Shown one piece after another: positions 1 through 10,763 of a DNA stretch of 64,000 nucleotides (the stretch's first letter is position 1; the number at the start of each line of letters is the position of its first letter). Origin of the DNA: Tetrapyrgos nigripes (lineage: Eukaryota > Basidiomycota > Agaricomycetes > Agaricales > Campanellaceae); the NCBI GenBank assembly GCA_013368315.1, contig JAACJM010000058.1, positions 354,784 through 418,783 on the forward strand, written 5' to 3'. The position numbers and the translations under genes were made by a program. Under the pieces are notes generated by a model that had not been told where the DNA came from, did no database searches, and saw nothing but the letters and a program-made list of their open reading frames with translations.

Positions 1-1
1 A

Positions 2-2654
2 AGTATACCTTTCAATGACGAGCAAAGAAAGGCAATACACGTCCAGTTTCTCCGAGCAACATTATCCGCCAATCTCAAGTTTAACTGGGTGGAGGATCCA
101 GAAATAAAGACCCTCTTCGAAATGTTCCAAGCTCTGGCAGACGATGTGATTCCTTCAGCGAAACAACTGAGTACCAGTCTACTTGATGCGGAATATGAGC
201 TTGTCAAGGAGGAGGTGAAGCAGGATGTCAAGGACAAAGATGTAGTGTTGACATACATGGCAAATCCCTATTTTTATTAACCTTTCTCATTCTTCGGGGG
301 CTTCAGCTGCGATGGTGTGAAGGATATCTCGAAAAATTCGTTGACTGGGGTCAATATATCAGTAGACTTCCAGGTGAGTAAGACCCTTTGCAACACGTAC
401 CAGCAAAAATCCCAATTGTGCATCCAGCCGCATCTCATCGACCTGTACAACTCCACGCCAGACAAAAAGGACGGTCTGTCGATGTGCGAATCATTTGAAA
501 AGATGATTGATAGTGCCGAGAGCGTCTATGGATGTAGAATCGTAGCGCTGGGGACGGACAATGATGGTGGGAGTAGAGCGGGAAGAAATTTGATTGGGGA
601 ACGGCGACCATGGCTTTTCACGTTCCCATGTATAGCTCATCAAGTATGTAAAAATATATACTCTACTCAGTTCGACGTGGCCCTGATGTATCACAGGGAC
701 AACTCATTTTACATGACTATCTGAAAGTCAATCCCGAAGCAAACCAGACTGCAGAGGATGCTACAGACCTGGTCGGGTGGTTTAACAACCATGGCCGCGT
801 GCGTGTTATATTCGATGAGGAACAACTCAAAGCAAACCACAAAATCCTTTCCTACATTCTCGCTAATCTTACGCGATGGACTACCCATGTAATTTCCTTC
901 CACCGACTTGAGGAGATCGAACAACCCCTTCGCATTGCTGCACTGTCTCACCGTGATGATGTCATTGGAGCACAAGTTGGCGCTGAGAAGAATATACGCA
1001 ACGCAAGTGCTCTGCGCTCAGCGGCTACTGAGCATCTAGATCTTATCAATGACAACAACTTTTGGAGACGTTTACACGGTGTTGTTGAAGACCTGGAGCC
1101 AATCTGCTATGCAACAAACATTTTCCAAAGTGACCGCGCCCGTCCTGATGTCGTTCTCTTGGCCTTTGTTGGTCTCTACCTTCACTTCAAGAATCACACC
1201 GACAAGCAGCTTTCTCTCGCAATGACAAAGCGGCTAGAGAAACGATGGAAGAGCTTCGATCAGCATTTGTTGATTGCAGCACTGATCCTGAATCCCTACG
1301 AACGTCTAGATCATTTTGGACCTGATGCCAATGCTAATCCATTTGGTCTCAATTCACTCATTTCGGAGGTAAGTTTTGGGTGGCGTATTTCACGAATTAG
1401 TCACTGACTCAACTCTTTAGCTTTATAAAAAATACGCAAATCGTCCTGTTCCTGACTCACTTGATCTGGACGAAGTCAATGATCTTGGAGAAGAGCGTCG
1501 GAAGTGTTTGCAGTCCATTTCCACTGCAGTTACCCATTACTTAGCTATGACTGGTCCATTTCAGCATTGGCCAGAGCAACGTGCTAGCTGGGAAGCAATC
1601 CATGTGAGTTTGGATTTTTTTTCTTTCGCAATATACTTATTCTGAAAATTTCCGTATCTTAGGGCAATGATCCTATTATATTCTGGCAGCAGATGACCAC
1701 GGATGGTCGTACCGCTGACCTCGCTCATTTATCTTGGAGAAGAGCGTCGGAAGTGTTTGCAGTCCATTTCCACTGCAGTTACCCATTACTTAGCTATGAC
1801 TGGTCCATTTCAGCATTGGCCAGAGCAACGTGCTAGCTGGGAAGCAATCCATGTGAGTTTGGATTTTTTTTCTTTCGCAATATACTTATTCTGAAAATTT
1901 CCGTATCTTAGGGCAATGATCCTATTATATTCTGGCAGCAGATGACCACGGATGGTCGTACCGCTGACCTCGCTCATTTTGCGTTGACTTTATTGTCAAT
2001 TGTATTGAACACTGCCTCCAATGAGCGCTCGTTTTCTGACCTTAAGGTCAAGAAGACGCGTCTGGGCAATAGGCTTGGGATTCCAAAGGTCAAGAAGATG
2101 ATTAAGGTACAATTTTGTTTCTATTTTTGTAAGCTATAACTAATGTACTATAGGTTGGTGGTAGGATTCGAAGACATCACTACAATGCAGGACTCAGAAC
2201 TCGCCGCAAACCTCGCAAGAATCATTCTGAGGAAAGACTTAGTACACTGCTGCATGTCCCACGATATGCCGAGGCATTGGATGGTCTGGATTCAGACATT
2301 GATGATGATTTGCACCGTCGATCACCCCTGGTTAGAAGTAGGCGGGAATGGAGGCGTGAATTTATCAAATGGGCAGAGCGAGCCAGGGCTGAGGACAGTG
2401 GAGATGATGATGACAATGAGCCACAGGCGAGTACTGCTAATTCTCAATGGCTTCCTCGTTCTCTCGCATTATTATTTGGTGGCAAAACTGTTGAAGAGTC
2501 TACTCTTGATGCCTATATTGACCGGCGACGCACTCGGAGGCAGGGCTGGAGTGAGGAGGCACTACATATGGAGTTGCTTGCTCAGGAGGAGGGTGATGTG
2601 ATACCTGATGACGGCGAGTTGGAGGGTTCTGGCGACGAGTACAACGGTAATTGA
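2..2654 (+). CDS. hAT transposase (C-terminal part, spliced)
   Basis: A transposase that would excise and reinsert the hAT element. The reading frame is open from base 2, so the gene begins upstream. In order it shows a DUF659-like region (FLRATLSANLKFNWVEDPE), the conserved LGTDNDGGS and CIAHQ segments near 555-643 typical of fungal hATs, a long central region (697-1368), and the hAT C-terminal dimerisation domain (NTASNERSFSDLKVKKTR, about 2008-2062), ending in an acidic, Arg-rich tail. Likely introns with good GT/AG ends: 374-427, 644-696, 1369-1420, 1604-1911 (see the duplication) and 2107-2153. A further intron lies between about 243 and 306, with its donor unresolved. No unexpected stop interrupts the spliced frame, so this copy could be recent. 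Activity cannot be judged without the left end. Confidence 0.75.
1482..1979 (+). repeat. Perfect 249-bp tandem duplication inside the hAT transposase
   Basis: Bases 1482-1730 recur at 1731-1979 and I see no difference between the copies, so the duplication is young. The unit holds the end of one exon, a whole 59-bp intron (1604-1662) and the start of the next exon. The duplicated exonic part is 190 nt, which is not a multiple of three. Splicing both introns would therefore shift the frame. Joining the first donor (1604) to the second acceptor (1911) restores the original reading frame exactly. Confidence 0.9.
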
Positions 2655-2759
2655 CTGATGAAAAAAAAATTGTACTAAGGCCTTAATGACCCTTAAATAC
2701 ATCCCTTAATTAATACTATTTTAACCCATTAAGCCCTAACGCTGTTTGGTACCCTTAAT

Positions 2760-2781
2760 TAAGACCTTAGGCTGAACACTG
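2760..2781. repeat. Candidate right terminal inverted repeat of the hAT element
   Basis: The segment ends in AACACTG, the complement of CAGTGTT, a usual hAT terminal motif, and lies about 125 bp after the transposase stop. The partner repeat is outside the window, so this is an inference from one end only. Confidence 0.35.
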
Positions 2782-4158
2782 TGAAAAGGTGTAAAATCTG
2801 GTTAATTTGAGTGAAATCTGCCTGACTTTCGTTGATTTGTGTTCGAATAATTTTGGCCAGTTTATAACAGCATAAGTACAGCATAGGTTCAACATACCTC
2901 CTGTTATGTGGCTCTTCGACAGCGAGCGACATCGGTTTTTCAGAGCGACGATAGATGTTTGTTTTGTACAATCGTGCTTCTATTCTATCAGGTTTGTTTT
3001 TTTCGTCTTTTTATTATATGTCATCCCTCCCTAAAAAATACGGCAATGACGGCAGTTACTACCAGAACAGTTAACAAAATCATGTATTCACACAGGCAGA
3101 CGCGCAGACACGTTGGTGAATAGGGGCCTTCGGCTTCCCGTGACATTTTGCCGAGTCGGCATTAGGGTTTCCTTTACACGCTGTATGATGTCGTCCTCAT
3201 ACTATGATCCTCCTCCCGTCTCTCTCAAATATGAATCTCATTCTTCTCTCTCAAATTTCATGATCCCATCCTCCTTCCCGTGCTACGTACCGAACCTACC
3301 TGGAAACAGATCCGAGGCCTTCTGGCAACCTTCCGGCTTCTTTGATGAATCGAGTGTAGAATCTATGCAAGTGTGGAGCAGTGGTTGACTTTGCAATGGG
3401 ATTAGTGACAAGTATGCAAGTTCAGAATCAACTTGAAGAGCAAACACATGCGTGCACAAAGGCTACTGATGACCACTTTATTCTGGACGGACAAAATTCT
3501 CTTGCTTTGCGTTTTTTGTCGGTTTTCGTGTCATGGAGACACCGAGGTGAAAGCCAGACATGCAACCCTGTGGCCTAATACATGTAATACATGTTGACTT
3601 ACACGGCTAAACCCGTATGAATTACGTACGTTTTTGCTTGGTTTTTGCAGATCAATCTTGGATCAGCCTGCTTTGGATCACTTCCTTCCCTTCATGCGCT
3701 TCTGATTGCACGACCCCTAGTCATTTGGCTTCTTTTCCTATTTCCGTGCGAAGATCAAATGTATTTGAGTGCAAGTACTTATGTACACTTTCGCTGAGTT
3801 GATTTCGATCGTGCTCTGGCAGAGGCGGGAGGACTTTGGGAGAAACACCCTCACGTCGCAAGTGCCAAAATATCCGTCGAGCGGAAAGAGCTCCGGAAAG
3901 TCACAAATTTTGTATTTAGAGTCACGTGTCCCTCGGACTTATGGACTAAAGATTCCGGCGCTTCTTTGAAAACGATTCAAGCGACTTGGTCTTCAATTCC
4001 GCGCAAAGGATTCGCTCATGAACACAGATTAATGACACTGCAATCCTCAGGTAGATGTTCAAACAAGTCCTAGCCCCGGTGTCCGTGACGAAACGATTCT
4101 GAATGCAAGGTAGGAAACACTTGATCGGCGTCTTCACATTATTTCAGTTTCTCGCTTG
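2782..4158. other. Stretch with no recognised gene
   Basis: I see no known protein domain here. The most gene-like piece is 3185-3388 (+), 67 codons starting with two ATG codons and rich in Ser, Pro and Tyr (MMSSSYYDPPPVSLKYES), with nothing recognisable following it. A second open stretch at 3381-3578 overlaps its end. Either could be an exon of an unknown gene or chance. The rest is ordinary non-repetitive sequence. Confidence 0.4.
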
Positions 4159-4166
4159 TATAAAAA
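4159..4166 (+). promoter_or_regulatory. TATA box of the four-exon small gene
   Basis: TATAAAAA lies 54 bp upstream of the ATG at 4220, a normal distance for a short 5' untranslated leader. It supports the reading of the small spliced gene as a real transcription unit. Confidence 0.5.
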
Positions 4167-4219
4167 GAAGAGAAGTCCTCTCAGTAACGTCAACTCACTT
4201 CGAACTAACTGTTTTGGCT

Positions 4220-4555
4220 ATGAACCTCAACAACTTTCCGGTACGCTATCTGTCCTCTTCTCTATTTCGACTGCTGTTGATCATTCTCTTACAGCCTGGA
4301 ACTCGTGTCTGGTATTGGAACACACGCGGCGCTGTGCAGTACGGCACTGTGCTTAGCTCTCGGGTCATGGCTGACGTGAATTTCTGGTTTTGGTTTGCCG
4401 GTCCTTCAGCTAAGAATACTAACAGCGCACTCAAATTTTGAATATAAAAGATGACAATGGGTCCAACCTACAGCTGCCGTAAGTCGTTGTAGACTTGCGT
4501 CGCCCCTTCAATTAATGTTCTCGACAGTGCTGCTAGCGTAACCAGAGTTAACTAG
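4220..4555 (+). CDS. Four-exon gene for a 60-residue protein
   Basis: Proposed exons are 4220-4240, 4295-4375, 4426-4478 and 4528-4555, totalling 183 nt (60 codons plus TAG). All three introns (54, 50 and 49 bp) have GT/AG ends; the second ends with a CTAAC-like branch sequence close to its acceptor (ACTAACAG). Joining the exons keeps one frame across all junctions, including a split codon at the last one. The product starts MNLNNFP, has an aromatic core (TRVWYWNTRG, then YGTV), the stretch SSRVMAD, then ILNIKDDNG, and ends LPAASVTRVN. I recognise this as similar to small conserved Agaricomycete proteins with a G-x-x-V-x-YW...YGTV...MADGTQI pattern; their function is unknown to me. The alternating hydrophobic/glycine pattern suggests a small beta-barrel (SH3/Tudor-like), which is only an inference. 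A TATA box sits 54 bp upstream. Confidence 0.6.
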
Positions 4556-6842
4556 AAGTTAACTAAATATCGAGACGTGTTATACATATGCTTTTTGGGC
4601 TTTGGGGTTTTGGAGTCTTTGCGGCATTCATAGAGAAAGTGATTATGCATCAACTTTCTCTCGGACTTTGCATCATCATTGGACTTCTGTATTTTTCTCA
4701 TCCACTTCCATGTATCCGGACAACTGACATCTTCTCTATTATTTTTCTGTGAAGGACCGCATCTGCATATGGAACTTATACGATCTGTTCTTTTCACTCC
4801 CTTGAGACAAACCAATTCATTGCAGCTTATCAGATCCATCTACACATTTCTCTAGATCGCCACGCTCTTTTATTTCGAGCCCCATTATGCCTCATGCAGA
4901 ACATATCTCGTGGGTTCCATCTTCGATTCAGGAAGTTAATCATCATAGGATAGGAGAAGTCCAGATAGTTGGTAGCTGATGCCTACGGAGTATGAACCTT
5001 GCCGGTACTTTTTCGAAGTCTGGGTAGATCCCGGAGTTCGTATGCAATTAAAGATATTCTTGTGGTTGTGCTTCGACAGATATTCGTGCTATCTATCTAT
5101 CGTGAGAGGAATACATCATAAGTGACACAACGATGGCGTCAGTTGGGAACAGGAATGTCCATCCTTTGCTTCTGGATAAACCTCGCGCTAACTGCTCAGA
5201 TCTTCAGATGAGATTCAATCAAAGCGGCCACGTGAGATCTTCTTCAAGTGAATAAGGTAGATCGACCAGGAAAATCGACCTAACATATTCTACTAATGAA
5301 CTGTACGATGATCAAAAGGAAGACCGAAATCTGATTTAATCCACTAGGTACAGCTATCGTCGGAACAGGCGGTAGCTTTAAATGCAATCCTGAGGGGCAT
5401 TTTGGGATAGACGGTCCCATCATGCACCCTACGTACTACCATCATCTAAAAACGTCATCCCAACCGAAAGGGCCGCAGCCAGCCCATTTCTCCATCTTTT
5501 TCGTTCATTCTTTCGTCAAGAGTCTTCCAAACCCACTCTAACCCTCTGGCACTGTTTGGAGAGGTTTTCTGCTGCAACATGTCGCTGTCCGGTCGTTGCA
5601 AATGATGTCTTGGGTCTTGTCTGTATGGCAGTAATATTGTCCAAAAATTGCGCTTTTTGCAGGTAGCCAGACATAATCAAAAAATTTGACAGTTCACCAA
5701 AAGACACTCCGATTTTTGCAGGTTGGTTTTCATGTAAGTCAGCAATTTTCACAGGTCATTCCCGTTCAATTTTCTGCAGGTTCTAGCTCACAACTTTTTC
5801 CAGGTGGCTTGACAATGATCCTCCATTTTTTTTCGCAGGTCAGATATGACAGTCAATTTGTACAGGTGAAATTTGTGCAGGTTGGAGGCACTGCCATTGG
5901 TCAGCAGACCAGAGATAAGCAGGCTGACACATGGATTTGGTGACGTGGCCTGGGTCTTGCTTTTGAATAGCCTGTTGACATTTTCAAGGTGCGTGTCCGT
6001 GTCAACTATCTCTTTCACTCATTCCTCTTTGCTATACAAGTATGTTTATCAAAAAGATTCGAAATTTGGTTATTTTGCAGCACTCGTACTCGACAGGGTA
6101 TAAAAAGCAGAAAAAATGATGAGAAAGGTAGAATGGGTAGACCTAGAGGTAGGAAAGACATCTGCGCTGTCATGTGTCGGCGAGGTGGGAAGACGGTTAT
6201 GGAAATTTTGAAGATGGGGGCCGAGTTGACCACGAAGTTCATGGAGAACAATATTGGGTAATGTAGGATGAACGATTGGGGGTGATGTAAACCCCTCTGA
6301 TGCATTGGTAGGTCTTGGTTTCCTCGTACCTTCATTTTTTCCCTGTTCCTCAATCAACCGCCATCATTCTTCCTGCTTCCTATATGCTTTCACTCTACTA
6401 ATATAATACTAAGGTGTTCCGAGTCGCAGAATCTTAAACACCTTCGTATCTATAACGCTGACTGCTGATTGGAGATCGGCATGCTTTACGGCGAGTCGGC
6501 GAGCACGATACCCCTAGACTATTCCTACCCACTCATTGGGCCATGTCATTCCCTTGCAGATCCCACTGTGACTTCAACAAACAATGAGTACGAGTCCGAT
6601 TTTGATCATGTAGGACCTAGGACCTAGCCTGCGCCCGCAGACCGGAAGTTGGATTCGCGTGTATCCTCTACACCTACATAAGGGAAATGTGGGCCATCGC
6701 TGGGCGTGGCACGATGACGAGGTCAAATAAGAGAACGGCTCGGCACAGTGGCGACTGAATGGTAGAGCTATTTGCCACTGTACAGTCGGAATGATCATGC
6801 TGATGTCAAATTCTACGGCTCCGGTCGGTTCTAGTCGGCCCT
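4556..6842. other. Stretch with no recognised gene
   Basis: No known domain was found. A CAGGT-rich array at 5660-5882 is listed separately. The open stretch 6100-6261 (+), following a TTTTGCAG acceptor-like site at 6074-6081, encodes a basic segment (RMGRPRGRKD) that may be an exon of an unknown gene. The reverse-strand open frames at 6015-6357 overlap it and show no domain. Confidence 0.4.
5660..5882 (+). repeat. Array of eight CAGGT motifs with T-rich lead-ins
   Basis: CAGGT starts at 5660, 5719, 5752, 5777, 5801, 5836, 5863 and 5878, mostly preceded by a T-rich run, so each looks like a 3' splice site followed by G. A given pentamer should occur about 0.2 times in 223 bp by chance. Spacing is irregular (15-59 bp), so it is not a simple tandem repeat. 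Function unknown. Confidence 0.5.
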
Positions 6843-7146
6843 CGTATACGACGTATATAAACATCCTCTCAAACAACACCTCACTCGTGTGTCAGGTCCA
6901 GCTTTCACCTGGGAGTGAGATGCGGGGGAATCCTACTTCTGATCTACCTTCCCATTCCGATTCGTCTACATCTTATCATACCGATCTCGAGGAAAACGAG
7001 CTAGGATACCTATCTCACTTATCTCTAAGTTAATTCTCTCAGGTTTGGCAGTGCTGGCCAGTTCTCCCTGCATTCAACCTTAATTTCCCCTACACTCAAT
7101 TGGCGCTCGCGGGCCAATCGGGTCTGTTGGGAGATTACGGTTCCGA
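6843..7146 (+). repeat. Dispersed repeat, copy 1 (promoter plus coding-like start)
   Basis: About 300 bp here match 36017-36349 in the opposite orientation, with small indels. The shared part begins at a TATA-like sequence (TATATAAACATCC, near 6854) and runs through an open coding-like stretch (NPTSDLPSH ... SYHTDLEENELG) to a conserved end GTCTGTTGGGAGATTA. The pattern fits a duplicated 5' end of a gene or a solo LTR. I do not recognise the protein. Confidence 0.7.
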
Positions 7147-8137
7147 TTACTATTTATAGTTATCGGTTTTTTTCAAGCACTCGCCGCAAGCTTTTTCTAA
7201 CGCGGATCTCTTCCCTGCGGGAAAACGTCACCATATTTATATGTCACGTGACCCATTTCCTCTCTCTCTTCTCACCTTGGGCGGCAGAGATTTCTGTGCA
7301 AACTTAAATTTCTGATTTTTCACTGCCATTTTTGCTCCCCGGGTTTACTCCATATGGGACCGATATGAGGCCGAACCGCCATATGGAGCAGCTCTGGCCC
7401 CGAGCATAAATTCGATATTTATGTTTGCCCAAAAATCTTTCCAAATATGCATTGCCGCCCAAGTTGTCTGCAGCCTGCTCGTACCAAGCTCGTACTCAAC
7501 TTGTACTCTAACGTTTCTATTACTTGTAGACTAAATTATGTCAATGGCAATACAGATTTTAGCCTCCCACTTGGTCCTCAAGATGTATTGATTTTTTAAA
7601 GGCTACTTTACAATGGACTAATCGTCGCGGTAAGCCACCTATGCAAACGTTGTTGATCATGATGCTAGCGCTTCTCCGAAAGTCTCGATTTCTAACAATC
7701 ATTTCCGAGTCCTCACATCTTGAAGTACTTACACTCAACTGTAAACATCGCCCTAGATCCGTAGCCCATAGTACTTAACACTTCCGCATTCTCTTACTTC
7801 CTATATTATTTCATACGCTCGTTACTTCCTATTTCTTAGTAGTTTCGTATGATCCGGACTTACAGTATTTATACTTTGTACTTGATTCATAGTTCCTTAG
7901 CCGAATAAACTCAAACATTACTGCTCATAGTCTTGTCTTAAGGCGCCTGGCTATATTTTCTTCTCTTAGCCTGGTCCCTTACATCAACCACTTGGCCCTT
8001 CCCCAATCCTCGTCGGCATCCGACTCTATTTGTCGTCACTTGGCAACTGTCCTAACCAGTACTAACAAGAAGGTCCAATTCCGCATCCTAACCACGAGGT
8101 GCAAGGCAGTGTCTCGCCTCGAACGCGATAGGGATGA
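7147..8137. other. Stretch with no recognised gene
   Basis: Pyrimidine-rich, with no open frame of note. A short dispersed repeat at 7590-7634 is listed separately. The stretch may be retrotransposon-derived, but no terminal repeats were found. Confidence 0.4.
7590..7634 (+). repeat. Short dispersed repeat, copy 1
   Basis: TTTTTAAAGGCTACTTTACA and the following bases through GGTAAGCCA match 16589-16633 with a few transitions. The flanks do not match, so this is probably the trace of an old interspersed element. Confidence 0.5.
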
Positions 8138-8410
8138 ATGGATCCGATCCAAGTGATTCAGGCCAAAAGTGAAAAAGCCACGAGAAAGGCGCTGGCGTTG
8201 GGGTTATTACCGATAGGGGATAGACCTTCTTATGCGCGAAGGATTATGCATTATCTCGGCGGTCTCTTTGGAGTCCGAGTCAAGCTCATATGTCCATTGG
8301 GTCCGGGCCCGACTAGAGAGTCTGAAATTCGACGACGGTCGAGTGAGCTTGATGCGAAGGAAAAACGTGGGTTGACGGAGGATGAAGAGCTAAAAAAGGA
8401 GGTGTTATGA
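8138..8410 (+). CDS. Hypothetical 90-residue open reading frame
   Basis: An open frame from ATG with no recognised family. The product is basic and charged with a Lys/Glu-rich C-terminal half (RRRSSELDAKEKRGLTEDEE) and a small hydrophobic patch (ALGLLPIGD). The sequence shows no promoter, splice sites or neighbour that explains it. It could be a real small gene, an exon, or chance. Confidence 0.25.
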   Translation: MDPIQVIQAKSEKATRKALALGLLPIGDRPSYARRIMHYLGGLFGVRVKLICPLGPGPTRESEIRRRSSELDAKEKRGLTEDEELKKEVL

Positions 8411-8639
8411 GAAGTGGCTTTGGGTGGTTAGACAGCGGGAGAAGAGGTGTATGTTATATGATATGATATGCCGCCCGTTCACTCGCCAGCCTGTAGCCCT
8501 TATCCTGGATCCTTCACAGATCCACAGAGTCGTGTCGTTTGATGCCTCACATTGGCAGTCGCTCACATCGATATCGACTGTATCAAGAGTCTCTTCTGCA
8601 CCATTACACTACTGAATTGACAACTAATACATCGCAAGT

Positions 8640-9379
8640 CCAGACTACTACTAGCTATGTACCGTTACTTAGAAAAGTTTGCAAATATTAGAGAGTTTGC
8701 GATTACGGTCACACCAGCAAAATGTTCCCAGAATCAGCTCCTGTATGTAATATCCTATACTTCGTTGACAATCCCTTTCGCGCTGTCCAGTCCACCATAT
8801 CGGTGATATAGCGTAAGGTGGCCAATGTATAATCCAAATATTCCTTACACTGCAAGACAAGAAAGGTGGTTTGAAAGTGGAAAATGTAACGCATGATGGA
8901 AAACGTATTGAGCGGTAAGAATATATCACGCTGATACAACGGGGATACAACGCGATTTGGAAAATATATCGGTGGGTATTGCGTATGCAAAAATATAACG
9001 CGTTTGGGGAATCATATCGTATCTCAGATTTTACAACGGTGATATCATGCAATAGGGGAATTATAGCGATGTTGTATCCCAGTCATATCTCGCAAAATGC
9101 AATGGGAGTTGAATGGGAGCAGATGACATGCATTGGAGGAATTCTGATGAAATACAGGAATTATCTTGGCGTAAAAATATCCTGGCTTGCAAAAGATGTA
9201 ATATAACAAAGTTCTAATGGCTCGGACAGCGCGACGGGAAATGAATTGGAGCCTGATGCGCTATATCTCAGAGACATCTGAGTCGTATCTGAGTAGCGAT
9301 TCTGGGGACATTTTGCGGGTGCACATGAAAAATCCGCGTTGTGATTTCGACCGTGTCCGAAAATCACGTTGAGCAGCCG
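8640..9379. repeat. Degenerate ATATC/CGC-rich repeat tract
   Basis: Variants of short phrases recur: ATATATCACGCTGATACAAC, GATACAACGCGATTTGG, AAATATATCGGTG, AAATATAACGCGTTTGG, ACGGTGATATCATG and TCATATCTCGC. No unit is regular enough to set a period. The tract lies exactly where the coding homology of the neighbouring membrane-protein gene stops, so it may have replaced its 3' part. Confidence 0.4.
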
Positions 9380-10149
9380 CAGCCCCAGATTGTATAGGCT
9401 ATAGCAGCGATGGATCTGTGATTAGTCAGGAAAGTCAATTATTTATAAGACTTGGATGAGAACAGAAGGAAAAAGTACTCACGAGCATCCAATCTGCCGT
9501 GATACTATCTGACTGTCAGCTTGTTTTTAAACGGGAAGAAACAAGAAAGGCCATACGTACTTGATAAAAACAGGAACCAGCTCGACGAGGAAGCTAGCCC
9601 AAGGAAAAGCAACAGAGAAACAATCAGATCGAAATGAATACCCAGGACGGAATATGTCAACTGTACTCCTCGAGCTTCACCCTCTTGAAATTCTCTACAG
9701 GATCCAAATATCTGACGACAGCGTCATAATCCCCAGTCTTGACGGAGTCGCTGACGTAGATGATGGTATATCCCGCAGCAAATATCGTAGACAGTATGAA
9801 TAGGGCTATCGTCAATCCTAGGTAGAGCTTGTATACAGTGGTGGTACCGCTGAGCCTCTGCTCACGGCTTCCTAGTATCATGTAGAGATATGTTCCGAAG
9901 AGAAGGATGTAGATCCCTGAAGGGGGAATGGCGTTAACACGACCAGGGAGATTTCGATGCTTACCACGACGTACCATAGGCAAAGAACATAGCCTGAGCG
10001 CCACTAGAATACCAGTTTGACAGTACACTGTATAGATGTATAGTAGAGAAAGATCTGAGGCGTACTGATAAAGTGGCTATAGGATAGACGACTGTTAATT
10101 GAAGGGAGAGATAGAACGCGAGCTCATCAGGTATTGAAGTTGAAGCCAT
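9380..10149 (-). pseudogene. Truncated Agaricomycete multi-pass membrane protein gene
   Basis: Read on the minus strand from ATG at 10149 (MASTSIPDELAFYLSLQLT). A following exon has AMFFAYG joined to GIYILLFGTYLYMILGSREQ, then a helix (LGLTIALFILSTIFAAGY), a hydrophilic loop (DSVKTGDYDAVVRYL), and further down an exon with ADWML spliced to IHRCYSLYNLGLRLL. This order of helices and the I-[YH]-RCY signature resemble a large family of Agaricomycete integral membrane proteins, usually about seven helices and more than 300 residues, of unknown function. Only about the first four to five helices are present before homology is lost at about 9380, where a degenerate repeat tract begins. The exon 1/2 junction and the region 9516-9660 do not splice cleanly by eye. 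I therefore call it a 3'-truncated gene or pseudogene. Confidence 0.5.
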
Positions 10150-10763
10150 GGTCGCCGTGAAGAACCTAAAGCTGTGGGTTTCGTACAAGTTGAAGTTCCA
10201 TCCTCGCCATCCCATATAACATGACTATAAGTAACCAAAGGCTGTCGTGCGACTTGATGCGATTCTAAACCGGGCGCATCACAGGGTTGATCTGGGTTGA
10301 TGCCACAGCAGTGACTCTCCACAAAAATCCACGGAATGATACCTAAAGGAGCCGGTATAGTTTAGTCGTTGCCTGTGAAGCTATATCCAGCTTTGGCACA
10401 ATCAAAAAATTTGAATCATTTGGGCTTGGGCGTCATGAAACCTCGAATGTTCTCAACGAGCCGGACCCGGGTGCTATCAATTGAAAGTCAAAAACAGAAT
10501 TTAAACATGCAATTCATACTTTTTAAATATCGGCCGAATGCTAGTCCTGTTTTTTCGTATTAGGAGCTGGGCGGCTGCTTTTTCGATTACAAATCTTTAA
10601 GATTTGCTAATCACACAGCCACTCAGATTTACCGCTCTTAGCTTCCTTCCTCCGTCTTCTGGTCGCTCGACGTGCCCTTGTGCTCTCCATCCCCTTCTTT
10701 TCTCTCTTAAATTATTATACCTACCTTATACATTCATAATACACGAAATTTATCGAAATCTTC
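10150..10763. other. Intergenic stretch between the membrane-protein remnant and the Academ helicase
   Basis: No gene seen. The last 150 bp before the helicase ATG are pyrimidine-rich (TTCCTTCCTCCGTCTTC, near 10640) and contain the motif TTATACCTACCTTATACATT, a plausible fungal core promoter. The left terminus of the Academ element should be here, but I could not match it to the right side. Confidence 0.35.

Larger units (their letters stand above)
1..2781 (+). mobile_element. hAT DNA transposon, 3' part
   Basis: This is the right-hand part of a hAT-superfamily element; its left end, including any BED zinc finger and the left inverted repeat, lies outside the window. It is defined by the spliced transposase, which is open from the first bases. 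After the stop codon comes about 125 bp of AT-rich sequence ending in GCTGAACACTG at 2771-2781, whose complement CAGTGTTCAGC has the CAGTG-type start common to hAT inverted repeats. The 8 bp after it (TGAAAAGG) would be one half of the target duplication. The right boundary is an inference because the left repeat cannot be seen. Confidence 0.6.
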
